This document shows positions 1 through 6,824 of a stretch of DNA of 7,212 nt, in pieces. The stretch lies in assembly GCA_030425945.1 (NCBI GenBank), contig JAUHZL010000150.1:1-7212 (forward strand), written 5' to 3'. The DNA comes from Alphaproteobacteria bacterium. Lineage in GTDB: Bacteria; Pseudomonadota; Alphaproteobacteria; Rhodobacterales; Rhodobacteraceae. The stretch's first letter is position 1. Each line of letters starts with the position of its first letter. A model generated the notes under the pieces. The model did no database searches. It was not told where the DNA came from and was given only the letters and a program-made list of their open reading frames with translations. Both the position numbers and the translations under genes were made by a program.

Positions 1-15
1 CTCGGGCGTCGGCAT
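1..15 (-). CDS. Possible start of a further minus-strand gene, cut by the left edge
   Basis: An ATG at 15-13 opens a frame reading M-P-T-P-E before the window ends. A purine-rich TAGGG at 30-26 sits 10 nt upstream and could be its ribosome binding site, and a promoter-like AT-rich segment lies just beyond that. A second ATG at 25-23 lies in another frame (M-R-R-H-A-D-A-R) directly against the purine run, so it is less well placed. An ATG at 38-36 is followed almost at once by TAG and is not a gene start. Five codons are far too few to name a product. In related genomes hfq lies a little downstream of this cluster, but these residues do not match the Hfq N-terminus I know. Confidence 0.3.
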
Positions 16-100
16 GTCTTCGCATCCCTACCCCATGGGATAATATCCGTGTTCCGGCAGGAATAAAGAGCCAATAACAGGGTTTTAGCCCAAGTGTCGC
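16..100 (-). promoter_or_regulatory. AT-rich intergenic segment with a promoter-like -10, downstream of trkH
   Basis: These 85 bases lie between the trkH stop and the possible new start at 15. They are clearly richer in A and T than the GC-rich coding DNA around them. On the minus strand a TATTAT hexamer (45-40) resembles a sigma-70 -10 box, placed about 25 nt before the candidate ATG. The hexamer 17 nt upstream of it (CTTTAT, 68-63) is a poor -35. A TTGGCT at 74-69 looks better but lies 23 nt away, which is too far. A purine-rich TAGGG at 30-26 could serve as a ribosome binding site. No convincing intrinsic terminator for trkH is present; the only pairing I see is a 3-bp GGG/CCC stem without a T run. 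A promoter for the next gene is inferred from composition and the -10 alone. Confidence 0.35.
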
Positions 101-1606
101 CTAGGCGCGCCAGAAATCGGGGTTCAGCAGGGCTATGATGGCCAATGTTTCGAGCCGTCCGAGGGTCATCGCGGCCGCGAGGATCAGCTTTGCCGCATCG
201 CTGAGCAGCCCGTAGGAGATCGCCGCATCGCCCGCGACCGAGGCCACCGGACCCGTCGTCGACAGCGCCGCGACGGCGAGGATCACGGTGCTTTCGAACT
301 CGAGCCCCGTCCCCGACAGGGCCGTCATCACCACCGCGATCGACATCGCGAACAGCATGAAGAACACCCACGCCACCGCAGCGCCCTCGCGGCGGATCCG
401 CCGGGCCGTGGTCCCCTGCCCGCCCACCGAATGCGGATGCACCAGGCGCTCCATCTCGCGCAGGCCGTGCTTGTAGAGCGCGTAGACGCGCAGCAGCTTG
501 ACCCCGCCCGCCGTGGTCGCCACCCCGCCGCCGAAGATCGCCATGCCCGCCAGCAGCAGCCCGGGCGTGCCGAGGCCGGACCACGCCTGCGCCGCCTGCC
601 AGTCGGACGACACGAAGCCCGTGGTGCTGAGGAACGAGGTCAGCGTGAAGAGATTGCCCCAGATCGCCGGAACGGCGCGGGCATCGAGGTCCTGCGCCGT
701 CTCCCACGCCCCGAGCCAGTGCCGCAGGAACAGGAACGAGGTCAGGCCGACCACGACGACGGTCGCGGCGCGCAGTTCGCGGTCCGCCTGCAGGGCGCGC
801 GGGGCCGGGAAGGACCAGCCGTTCTCGAAGACCCGGCGGGTCAGCGCGGGCAGCAGGAAGAGGAGGATCAGCATCTCGCCCCAGCGGCCGGAGGGCAGCG
901 GCTCGCCCCCCTGCGAGGTGATCCCGCTGGTCGAGATCACCGACATCGCCCGGATTGCCGCCTCGCCTGGCGGATCGCCGAGCGCCACGAGGCCGATCCA
1001 GAGCACCAGGGTGAACCCGGCATAGACCGGCGCGAGGCGGCTGGCGTGTTTCCACATCCGGCCCGGGCCGAAGCCGTCGTCGCGCAGGTCGCGCCGCCCC
1101 TCGCCGCGCCCCGCCTCGAGGCTGGAGGTCACCTCGAACCCGCCGAGCGCCATCGGGGCCAGCACGCCGAAGGCCGCGACCCACATCAGGAACCCCCCCA
1201 GCCACGCCACCTCGGCCCGCCAGAGGTGCACCGCGAACGGCAGGTCGCCGGGGGCGAACAGCGTGGCGCCGGTGGTGGTCAGGCAGGACACCATCTCGAC
1301 ATAGACATCGAGGAACCGCGTGCCGGGCACCGCCTCCGAGAACGGCACCGCCAGCACCAGCGGCAGCGCGGTCAGCGTCAGCACCAGCGCCAGAAGCTGC
1401 TCGCGCGCCGCGCGCCGCCGGGCGCGCGAGGCGGTGGCAAAGCCCAGCAGCGTCGCCACGATCACCGTCAGGACCCCGCCATAGAAGAAGGGCCGCGCGG
1501 TCTCGTGATCCTCCAGCACCGCCCCCACCCCGGCCGGAACCAGCATCGCCAGCCCGACGATGCCCAGAAACAGCACCAGCAACGGCAGTCCCAGCAGGGT
1601 CTTCAT
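101..1606 (-). CDS. trkH: TrkH, potassium-translocating membrane subunit of the Trk uptake system
   Basis: This 501-residue inner-membrane protein carries K+ into the cytoplasm as the channel-like subunit of the Trk system, gated by TrkA from the inside. It shows the four membrane-pore-membrane units of the Trk/Ktr/HKT superfamily. The four selectivity-filter loops are TTTGA (110-114), STSGI (225-229), STTGF (327-331) and STTGP (449-453), each with the filter glycine (G113, G228, G330, G452). That pattern favours K+ over Na+. The gating-loop signature TAGGVKLLR (365-373) follows the third pore, and GRLETL (483-488) marks the last helix. Length is close to, or slightly above, the usual 480-500. 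The ATG at 1606-1604 overlaps the trkA stop (ATGA), and the 15 nt before it hold no Shine-Dalgarno sequence, so translation is probably coupled to trkA. The frame stays open upstream through trkA, but that extension reads as low-complexity Arg/Gly-rich shadow sequence and is not part of the protein. Confidence 0.95.
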   Translation of the reverse strand: MKTLLGLPLLVLFLGIVGLAMLVPAGVGAVLEDHETARPFFYGGVLTVIVATLLGFATASRARRRAAREQLLALVLTLTALPLVLAVPFSEAVPGTRFLDVYVEMVSCLTTTGATLFAPGDLPFAVHLWRAEVAWLGGFLMWVAAFGVLAPMALGGFEVTSSLEAGRGEGRRDLRDDGFGPGRMWKHASRLAPVYAGFTLVLWIGLVALGDPPGEAAIRAMSVISTSGITSQGGEPLPSGRWGEMLILLFLLPALTRRVFENGWSFPAPRALQADRELRAATVVVVGLTSFLFLRHWLGAWETAQDLDARAVPAIWGNLFTLTSFLSTTGFVSSDWQAAQAWSGLGTPGLLLAGMAIFGGGVATTAGGVKLLRVYALYKHGLREMERLVHPHSVGGQGTTARRIRREGAAVAWVFFMLFAMSIAVVMTALSGTGLEFESTVILAVAALSTTGPVASVAGDAAISYGLLSDAAKLILAAAMTLGRLETLAIIALLNPDFWRA

Positions 1607-2982
1607 AGGAAGTAGTCGATCGAGACCTGCAACAGCCGCTCGACCTCGGGGACATCGGCGGCGAGGCTGAACAGGATGACCACGTCGCCCTCCTCGATCC
1701 GGACCGAGCCGGTCACCTTGATGACCTTGCCGCCGCGCGAGATCGCGCCGACCAGCACGCCCTCGGGGAAGTCGATGTCGCGCAGCTGCCGTCCCGCCAG
1801 CGGCGAGGTGGACAGCACCTGCGCCTCGATGATCTCGGCCTCGGCATCGCCGATGGAATAGACCCCCCGCACCCGGCCGTGCCGGACATGCCGCAGGATG
1901 GACGAAACCGTGGTCGAGCGCGGGTTGATGTAGGCGTCGATGTCGAGCGCGCCCATCAGCGGCACGAGGCTGGGGTCGTTGATCAGCGCGATCGCCATCC
2001 GCGCGCCCGCCGACTTGGCCCGCACCGCCGCCAGCAGGTTGACCTTGTCGTCGTCGGTCACGGTCAGGACGGCGTCGGTCCGGTCGATGTTGGCTTCGTC
2101 CAGCAGTTCCATGTCGAGACCGTCGCCGTTCAGCACGATGGTCCGTTCCAGCGCGTCGGCGGCGCGCTCGGCGGCCCGGCGGTCCCGCTCGATCATCTTC
2201 ACGCGCACCCGGTCGGTCCGTTTCTCCAGCGCTCGGGCCACTGCGAGGCCCACGTTGCCGCCCCCGACGATGACGATGCGCTCCTGCTTTTTCGTATTCT
2301 TTCCGAAGATTTCCAGCGTGCGGTTGATGTCTTCCGCCGGGGTCAGGATGTAGATCTGGTCCTCGGCGAAAAGCTGGTCCCCGGGATCGGGCGCAAAGAG
2401 CGCGCCTTCCCGGCGCACCCCCACCACGATCGAGCGCAGGGTCGAGAACAGGTCCGACAACTGCCGGAGCGGCGTCGACAGAACCGGGCAGTCCTCGTCG
2501 AGCTGGATGCCCAGCAACTGCACCTTGCCGTCGAGGAAGCTCTCCGTGTCGAAGGCCGCCGGCGCGGCGAGGCGCTGCAGTGCGGCCTCGGCCACCTCGC
2601 GCTCGGGCGAGATCACCACGTCGATCGGCAGGTGGTCGTTGCGGTAAAGGTCCGAATAGATCGCATTCAGATAAGACTGCGCACGCAGGCGGGCAATCTT
2701 GCGGGGCACCTCGAACACGGAATGCGCGATCTGGCACACCACCATGTTCACCTCGTCCGAATAGGTCGCGGCGATGATCATGTCGCAATCGCGCGCCCCG
2801 GCGGCGTCGAGGATGTCGGGATAGCTCGCGAAGCCGGTCAGACCCTTCACGTCGAGGGTTTCGGTCGCGCGTCGGACGAGGTCCGGATTGTTATCGACGA
2901 CCGTGACGTCGTTGCGCTCGCCGGCGAGGTGACGGGCAATCTGCCAGCCCACCTGCCCCGCGCCGCAGATGATCACTCTCAT
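1603..2982 (-). CDS. trkA: TrkA, cytosolic NAD-binding regulatory subunit of the Trk potassium system
   Basis: TrkA is a peripheral cytoplasmic protein that assembles under TrkH and gates it in response to nucleotides (NAD(H) and ATP/ADP in studied homologues). At 459 residues it has the normal TrkA length and the doubled layout: Rossmann (RCK) domain 1 from residue 1 with GAGQVG (7-12) and the acidic D30 at the end of the second strand; a first TrkA-C domain at about 147-225; a second Rossmann domain with GGGNVG (240-245) and E265; and a second TrkA-C domain at about 372-455. The stretch SDEVNMVVCQIA (75-86) is typical of the family. The ATG at 2982 has GGAG at 2993-2990, 7 nt upstream. The gene follows ntrX after 102 nt and its TGA overlaps the trkH start by 4 nt, so TrkA and TrkH are made from one message. 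Nothing is truncated or unusual. Confidence 0.96.
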   Translation of the reverse strand: MRVIICGAGQVGWQIARHLAGERNDVTVVDNNPDLVRRATETLDVKGLTGFASYPDILDAAGARDCDMIIAATYSDEVNMVVCQIAHSVFEVPRKIARLRAQSYLNAIYSDLYRNDHLPIDVVISPEREVAEAALQRLAAPAAFDTESFLDGKVQLLGIQLDEDCPVLSTPLRQLSDLFSTLRSIVVGVRREGALFAPDPGDQLFAEDQIYILTPAEDINRTLEIFGKNTKKQERIVIVGGGNVGLAVARALEKRTDRVRVKMIERDRRAAERAADALERTIVLNGDGLDMELLDEANIDRTDAVLTVTDDDKVNLLAAVRAKSAGARMAIALINDPSLVPLMGALDIDAYINPRSTTVSSILRHVRHGRVRGVYSIGDAEAEIIEAQVLSTSPLAGRQLRDIDFPEGVLVGAISRGGKVIKVTGSVRIEEGDVVILFSLAADVPEVERLLQVSIDYFL

Positions 2983-3084
2983 CGGTCAACTCCGCTGATC
3001 CCGGACCCATCCTAGCTGACAGAGGCCGCCGGGGCCGTCAATGCCGCGCCCGCACCTGCCCCGAGGGCAATCCGGGCCGCGGGC
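2983..3084 (-). promoter_or_regulatory. ntrX-trkA intergenic spacer, possible internal promoter
   Basis: This 102-nt gap is the longest inside the operon. On the minus strand it contains TTGACG at 3041-3036, a good match to a sigma-70 -35 box of the kind well conserved in Rhodobacterales. No good -10 stands at the normal distance: TAGGAT at 3014-3009 is 21 nt away, longer than the usual 16-18. A small perfect hairpin (TGCCC, 3-nt loop, GGGCA; 3069-3057) lies just after ntrX, but no T run follows, so it is not a standard intrinsic terminator. An additional trkA promoter here would allow potassium uptake to be expressed separately from ntrYX. The evidence is weak and the gap may be only a spacer. 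Confidence 0.25.
2990..2993 (-). promoter_or_regulatory. Ribosome binding site of trkA
   Basis: GGAG on the minus strand, 7 nt before the ATG at 2982-2980. It supports that start over any alternative; the encoded N-terminus MRVIICGAGQVG begins directly with the first Rossmann strand, as expected for TrkA. Confidence 0.7.
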
Positions 3085-4497
3085 TCAGGCGTCCTCGTCC
3101 TCGCTGTCGGCGATCTGCGCCACGCGGCCGCCGGACTTGGCCGAGGTGACGACCCCCAGCGACTTCAGCTTGCGGTGCAGCGCCGAGCGTTCCATGCCGA
3201 CGAAGCTGGCGGTGCGGGAAATGTTGCCGCCGAAGCGGTTGATCTGGGTCATCAGGTATTCGCGCTCGAAAAGCTCGCGTGCCTCGCGCAGCGGCAGCGC
3301 GGCCAGTGCCCCGGTCACGAGGGCGGGCCCGTTCTCGCCCGCGGCCTCCGCCGTGCTCGGCAGTTCCGAGGCGCCGATCTCGCCCTGGTCGGCGCCGAGG
3401 ATCAGCACCCGCTCGATCACGTTCTTCAACTGGCGGATGTTGCCGGGCCAGTCCATCGTCTGCAGGAGCGCCATCGCCTCGTCCGAGAGCGGGCGCTTGG
3501 GCAGGCCCTGCGACTGGTTCAGCAGGCCGACGAAATGCTGGGCCAGCAGCGGGATATCCTCGCGCCGGTCGGCCAGCCCCGGCACCGACATCGGCACCAC
3601 GTTCAGTCGGTGGAACAGCTCCTGCCGGAAGCGGCCGGCGGCGATCTCGGCGGTCAGGTCGCGCGTCGTCGAGGACATCACCCGCACGTCGACCTGGATC
3701 TGGCTGGTCCCGCCCACGCGGGTGAAGCGCTGGTCCACCAGCACGCGCAGCAGTTTCGACTGGGTGCCGACCGGCATGTCGGCCACCTCGTCGAGGTAGA
3801 GAATACCGCCGTTGGCCTGCTCCAGCAGACCCTCCTCGATGCTGCGGTCCGGGCGCTCGCGGCCGAAGAGCACCTCTTCCATGCGGTCGGGCGCGATGGT
3901 GGCCGACGAGACGGTCACGAAGGGCTGCTCGGCCCGGTCCGAGTTGGCGTGGATGTAGCGGGCCGCCAGTTCCTTGCCCGACCCCGCCGGTCCGGTCAGC
4001 ATGACCCGCCCGTTCGACCGCGTGACCTTGTCGAGCTGAGCGCGCAATTGCCGGAAGGCGGCGGATTGGCCGATCATCTCGCCGTGATCCGTGCCGCGCC
4101 GCTTGAGCGCGACGTTCTCGCGGCGCAGCTTGGCGGCCTCCATGGCGCGGCGGATCACCACCAGAAGCTGGTCGATGTTGAACGGCTTCTCGATGAAGTC
4201 GTAGGCGCCCTGCTTGATCGCGGCGACCGCGATCTCGATGTTGCCATGCCCCGAAATGATGACGATAGGGATCTCGGGCCGCTCGCGCTTGACGGTCTTC
4301 AGGATGTCGATCCCGTCCATCGCGCTGTCTTTCAGCCAGATGTCGAGGATCATCATGCCGGGCGGCTGGCGGGTGATCTCGGCCATGCAGGCTTCCGAGT
4401 TTGCCGCGGTCCGCGTGGCATAGCCCTCGTCCCGCAGGATGTCCGCGATCAGGACCCGAATGTCCTTTTCGTCATCAACGATCAGAATGTCACTCAT
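3085..4497 (-). CDS. ntrX: NtrX, NtrC-family response regulator lacking the GAFTGA loop
   Basis: NtrX is the cytoplasmic DNA-binding response regulator phosphorylated by NtrY. The 470 residues hold, in order: a receiver domain (about 1-120) with acidic pair D8-D9, phosphoacceptor D52, S82 and K104; an AAA+ ATPase domain (about 140-370) with Walker A GPAGSGKE (169-176), Walker B ILYLDE (232-237) and candidate arginine fingers R291 and R297; and a Fis-type helix-turn-helix near the C-terminus (about 403-448, with FVGMERSALHRKL). The tail is acidic (DSEDEDA). The ELFG-type segment VLFG (209-212) is followed by RERPDRSIEEG instead of the usual KGAFTGA and its flank. The sigma-54 contact loop is therefore absent while the ATPase core looks intact. 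As I recall, loss of this loop is common in alphaproteobacterial NtrX. The ATG at 4497 has GAGGA at 4512-4508. It lies 23 nt after ntrY and is probably co-transcribed with it. Confidence 0.96.
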   Translation of the reverse strand: MSDILIVDDEKDIRVLIADILRDEGYATRTAANSEACMAEITRQPPGMMILDIWLKDSAMDGIDILKTVKRERPEIPIVIISGHGNIEIAVAAIKQGAYDFIEKPFNIDQLLVVIRRAMEAAKLRRENVALKRRGTDHGEMIGQSAAFRQLRAQLDKVTRSNGRVMLTGPAGSGKELAARYIHANSDRAEQPFVTVSSATIAPDRMEEVLFGRERPDRSIEEGLLEQANGGILYLDEVADMPVGTQSKLLRVLVDQRFTRVGGTSQIQVDVRVMSSTTRDLTAEIAAGRFRQELFHRLNVVPMSVPGLADRREDIPLLAQHFVGLLNQSQGLPKRPLSDEAMALLQTMDWPGNIRQLKNVIERVLILGADQGEIGASELPSTAEAAGENGPALVTGALAALPLREARELFEREYLMTQINRFGGNISRTASFVGMERSALHRKLKSLGVVTSAKSGGRVAQIADSEDEDA

Positions 4498-4507
4498 GGC
4501 ACGGCAA

Positions 4508-4512
4508 TCCTC
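4508..4512 (-). promoter_or_regulatory. Ribosome binding site of ntrX
   Basis: GAGGA on the minus strand, inside the 23-nt ntrY-ntrX gap and 10 nt before the ATG at 4497-4495. It supports that start; the protein then begins MSDILIVDDE, the usual first strand and acidic pair of a receiver domain. Confidence 0.6.
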
Positions 4513-4520
4513 GGAAATAG

Positions 4521-6764
4521 TCAGGCGGCGACCCGGCTCGACGGGCCCAGGGGCAGGACGATGACGGCCTTGGCCCCGGAATGCGCGCCGTCCGCGAAGG
4601 GCTCGGCCGCCTCCAGGCGCATCGCGCCGTCATGTTCCTCGATGATCTTGCGCACGATGGGCAGGCCGAGGCCGGTCCCCTTGTCGCGCGTGGTGACGTA
4701 GGGCTCGAACAGCCGCGAGACATCGTCGGGCAGGCCGATCCCGTTGTCGGCGATCCCGATCTCGACGTGATCCTCCGCCACCGTGGCGGTGACCCGGATC
4801 TCGCCCCGGAACCCCTCGGGCGCGCCGCGCTCGGTCAGGCTTTCGATGGCCTCGCCCGCGTTCTTGATCAGGTTGACGATCGCCTGCGAGACGAGCGTCG
4901 GGTCGATGTCGAGCGGCAGCGCCTCCTTCGGCAGGCTGGCGGTGATCGTCAGGTCCGGGAAGGCCGATTGTTGCAGAAGGACCGCATCGCGCAAGAGCGC
5001 CGTCATGTCCGCGTTGCGGCGCTCGGGCTCGGGCATCCGCGCGAACTTGGAGAACTCGTCCACGATCCGGCGCAGGTCGCCGGTCTGGCGCACGATCACC
5101 CCGGTCAGTTCGCCCAGCGACTCGGCCTCGTCGCCGACCAGCGGGCTGAACTTGCGGCGCAGGCGCTCGGCCGACAGCTGGATCGGGGTCAGCGGGTTCT
5201 TGATTTCATGGGCGATGCGCCGGGCCACGTCGCCCCAGGCCGCCATCCGCTGCGCGCTGACGAGGTCGGTGACATCGTCGAAGGCGATCACGGTGCCCTC
5301 GCTGACCCCGTCGCCGGTTTCCCGCCGGGCGAGCCGCACCAGCAGGGTTTCGGTGCGCCCGCGCCGGGTCAGCCGCAACTGTTCCTGCGCCACGCTGCGC
5401 CGCCCCTCGGGCAGTTCGGCCACCAGCGCGCCCAGTTCCGGGGCAAGCTCGATCAGCGGGCGTCCGTGCACCTCGGCCTCGCCGAGATCGAGCAGGGTCC
5501 GGGCGGAGCGGTTGACGAAATCGACACGTCCGTCGGCGTCGAGGCCCATCACCCCCGCGGTGACCGAGCCCAGAACCGAGTCGAAGAGGCGGCGCCGCGC
5601 CTCGATCTGTTCGGTGTTCTCCAGCAGGGCCTCGCGCTGCGCCTTCAGCTGTGTCGTCATCTGGTTGAAAGACCGGCCGAGCATGGCGATCTCGTCGTCG
5701 CCCTCCGACACCGGCACCTTGGCCTCGAAATCGCCGGAGCCGACCCGCTGTGCCGCCCCGGCCAGCTGTCCGACCGGCCGCGACAGCCGTTCGGCGAACC
5801 ACAGGCCCAGCCAGATCGCCGCGAGGATCAGGATGACCGCGAAGGCCAGGTAGAGCAGGCCGAACTCGAATAGCAGACGCCCGCGTTCGGATTCGAGCTG
5901 CTGGTACAGCTTCACCGTCTCCTGCGTCTCATCGAGCAGGTTCAGAATCTTCCCGTCCACCTCGCGGCTGACATAGAGGAACCGGTCCACGAACCCGTCG
6001 AGCCGCGCCAGCGCGCGAAACTCACTGTTCGGCCAGTCCTCGATGATGATCGGCTCGTTCGAACTGCGCGCGCGCTCGATATCCTCGGGGCTGGGCGTCT
6101 CGAAGTTGAAGAGGTAGCTGCGCTCGCCCCGCACCCGCAGGGTTCCGGTGCCGTCGATGACATAGGCCTCGCGCAGGCCGCGCTGGATCTGGCCCTGCGC
6201 CTGCGACAGGATCTGGCGCAACTCGCCGTCGCCGAGGAAGCTGCTCTGGCGCTTGGCCTGCGCGATGGCCCCGGCGAGGGAGGCGGTGTCGTCGCGTAGG
6301 TTGCTGCGCTTCTCGTCCTCGTAGGCCTCGGCAGCGGCCAGCGACGAGCCCAGAACCCGCTGCACCCGGTCCGAGAACCATCCCTCGAGACCGAAGTTCA
6401 CCGTCAGCGTGGCGAAGACGGCCACCAGCACGGTCGGGATCAGCGCGACCAGCGCGAACACGCCGGTCAGCCGCAGGTGCAGGCGCGACCCCGCCGACCG
6501 GGCCCGGCGCGCGGCCACCATCTGCGCCACGCGCTGCAGCACGAGTGTCGCGATTCCAAGAACATAGACAAGATCGGCCAGGATCACCGCGCGCAGGGTG
6601 ATCGTGCCGGAGCCCTGGTCGAGGGGGCCGAGCACAAGGAAGGTCGCCAGCGCCAGAACCGGCCCCAGCGCGACGAGCGCGAAGGTGGCGATTCCGGTCA
6701 GACGGCTGGCATTGGGCGACCCGAACAGGCCTGCGCCAAGGGAGCGGACAGACACGCTGCGCAC
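4521..6764 (-). CDS. ntrY: NtrY, membrane sensor histidine kinase
   Basis: NtrY is the inner-membrane kinase that phosphorylates NtrX. The 747 residues match the family size. Hydrophobic segments at about 23-48, 58-78 and 98-124 are followed by an extracytoplasmic sensor region (about 125-298) and a fourth membrane segment (about 299-324). Then come a HAMP linker (322-375), a PAS domain (about 390-500), the phosphoacceptor H519 in AHEIKNPLTP, and the ATPase domain with N635 (NLIKNAGEA), DNGIG (673-677), FEPY (686-689) and GTGLGL (696-701). The start is GTG at 6764, with GAGG 8 nt upstream (6776-6773). No ATG, GTG or TTG occurs in frame between it and the ntrC stop; a second GTG at 6755 is a weaker choice. 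The protein has no cysteine, and H433 is the only histidine in the PAS domain. Homologues respond to nitrogen status and, in Brucella, to redox through a haem-bound PAS; which signal applies here cannot be seen. Confidence 0.95.
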   Translation of the reverse strand: MRSVSVRSLGAGLFGSPNASRLTGIATFALVALGPVLALATFLVLGPLDQGSGTITLRAVILADLVYVLGIATLVLQRVAQMVAARRARSAGSRLHLRLTGVFALVALIPTVLVAVFATLTVNFGLEGWFSDRVQRVLGSSLAAAEAYEDEKRSNLRDDTASLAGAIAQAKRQSSFLGDGELRQILSQAQGQIQRGLREAYVIDGTGTLRVRGERSYLFNFETPSPEDIERARSSNEPIIIEDWPNSEFRALARLDGFVDRFLYVSREVDGKILNLLDETQETVKLYQQLESERGRLLFEFGLLYLAFAVILILAAIWLGLWFAERLSRPVGQLAGAAQRVGSGDFEAKVPVSEGDDEIAMLGRSFNQMTTQLKAQREALLENTEQIEARRRLFDSVLGSVTAGVMGLDADGRVDFVNRSARTLLDLGEAEVHGRPLIELAPELGALVAELPEGRRSVAQEQLRLTRRGRTETLLVRLARRETGDGVSEGTVIAFDDVTDLVSAQRMAAWGDVARRIAHEIKNPLTPIQLSAERLRRKFSPLVGDEAESLGELTGVIVRQTGDLRRIVDEFSKFARMPEPERRNADMTALLRDAVLLQQSAFPDLTITASLPKEALPLDIDPTLVSQAIVNLIKNAGEAIESLTERGAPEGFRGEIRVTATVAEDHVEIGIADNGIGLPDDVSRLFEPYVTTRDKGTGLGLPIVRKIIEEHDGAMRLEAAEPFADGAHSGAKAVIVLPLGPSSRVAA

Positions 6765-6772
6765 TGCAGGGT

Positions 6773-6776
6773 CCTC
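6773..6776 (-). promoter_or_regulatory. Ribosome binding site deciding the GTG start of ntrY
   Basis: GAGG on the minus strand, 8 nt before the GTG at 6764-6762. An ATG at 6781-6779 overlaps this region but lies in another frame, so it cannot start NtrY. The spacing makes GTG 6764 the best start. Confidence 0.65.
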
Positions 6777-6803
6777 GTCATCTGAAGTGGGCCGTGTCGC
6801 TTT

Positions 6804-6821
6804 CGCAACGGTTCTGTTGCG
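6804..6821 (-). repeat. Perfect inverted repeat between ntrC and ntrY
   Basis: CGCAAC (6821-6816) and GTTGCG (6809-6804) form a perfect 6-bp stem around a 6-nt loop. The stem begins 3 nt after the ntrC TAA and ends about 40 nt before the ntrY start. On the minus strand the stem is followed by AAAG, not by a T run, so it does not look like a standard intrinsic terminator. It could stabilise the 3' end of the ntrC message, slow or reduce readthrough into ntrYX, or bind a protein. It could also be chance, since a 6-bp stem is short. Confidence 0.4.
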
Positions 6822-6824
6822 GTG

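Noticed and set aside
98..107. 10-bp palindrome CGCCTAGGCG over the trkH stop codon
   Set aside because: Perfect but short, without a loop or T run, so not a terminator; no second copy seen in the window.
431..1615. Plus-strand open frame of 394 codons opposite trkH
   Set aside because: It is antisense to a clear trkH, is dominated by R, Q, H, G and P, and resembles no protein family. Long antisense frames are expected where third positions are nearly all G or C.
1607..2788. Upstream extension of the trkH frame through trkA, giving a frame of 895 codons
   Set aside because: The extra 394 residues are Arg/Gly/Ala-rich readings of trkA in a second frame. The TrkH family begins near the ATG at 1606.
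1879..3015. Plus-strand open frame of 378 codons opposite trkA
   Set aside because: Rich in H, R, V, D and Q with no domain pattern; a shadow of trkA.
3057..3069. 5-bp hairpin behind ntrX as a terminator
   Set aside because: The stem is perfect but short and is followed by GC-rich sequence without a T run, and trkA follows on the same strand.
3175..4701. Plus-strand open frame of 508 codons opposite ntrX and the end of ntrY
   Set aside because: Long and crosses a gene junction, but its composition (H, R, Q, D, A, G repeats) is that of an antisense shadow and it shows no fold or motif.
4581..5873. Plus-strand open frames of 430 and 356 codons opposite ntrY
   Set aside because: Both are opposite well-conserved kinase domains and are low-complexity shadows.
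6782..6810. Promoter for ntrY (TTGCGA, 17 nt, TCAGAT on the minus strand)
   Set aside because: The spacing is right but the -10 matches only three of six bases, and the start of transcription would fall on the ribosome binding site, leaving almost no leader.
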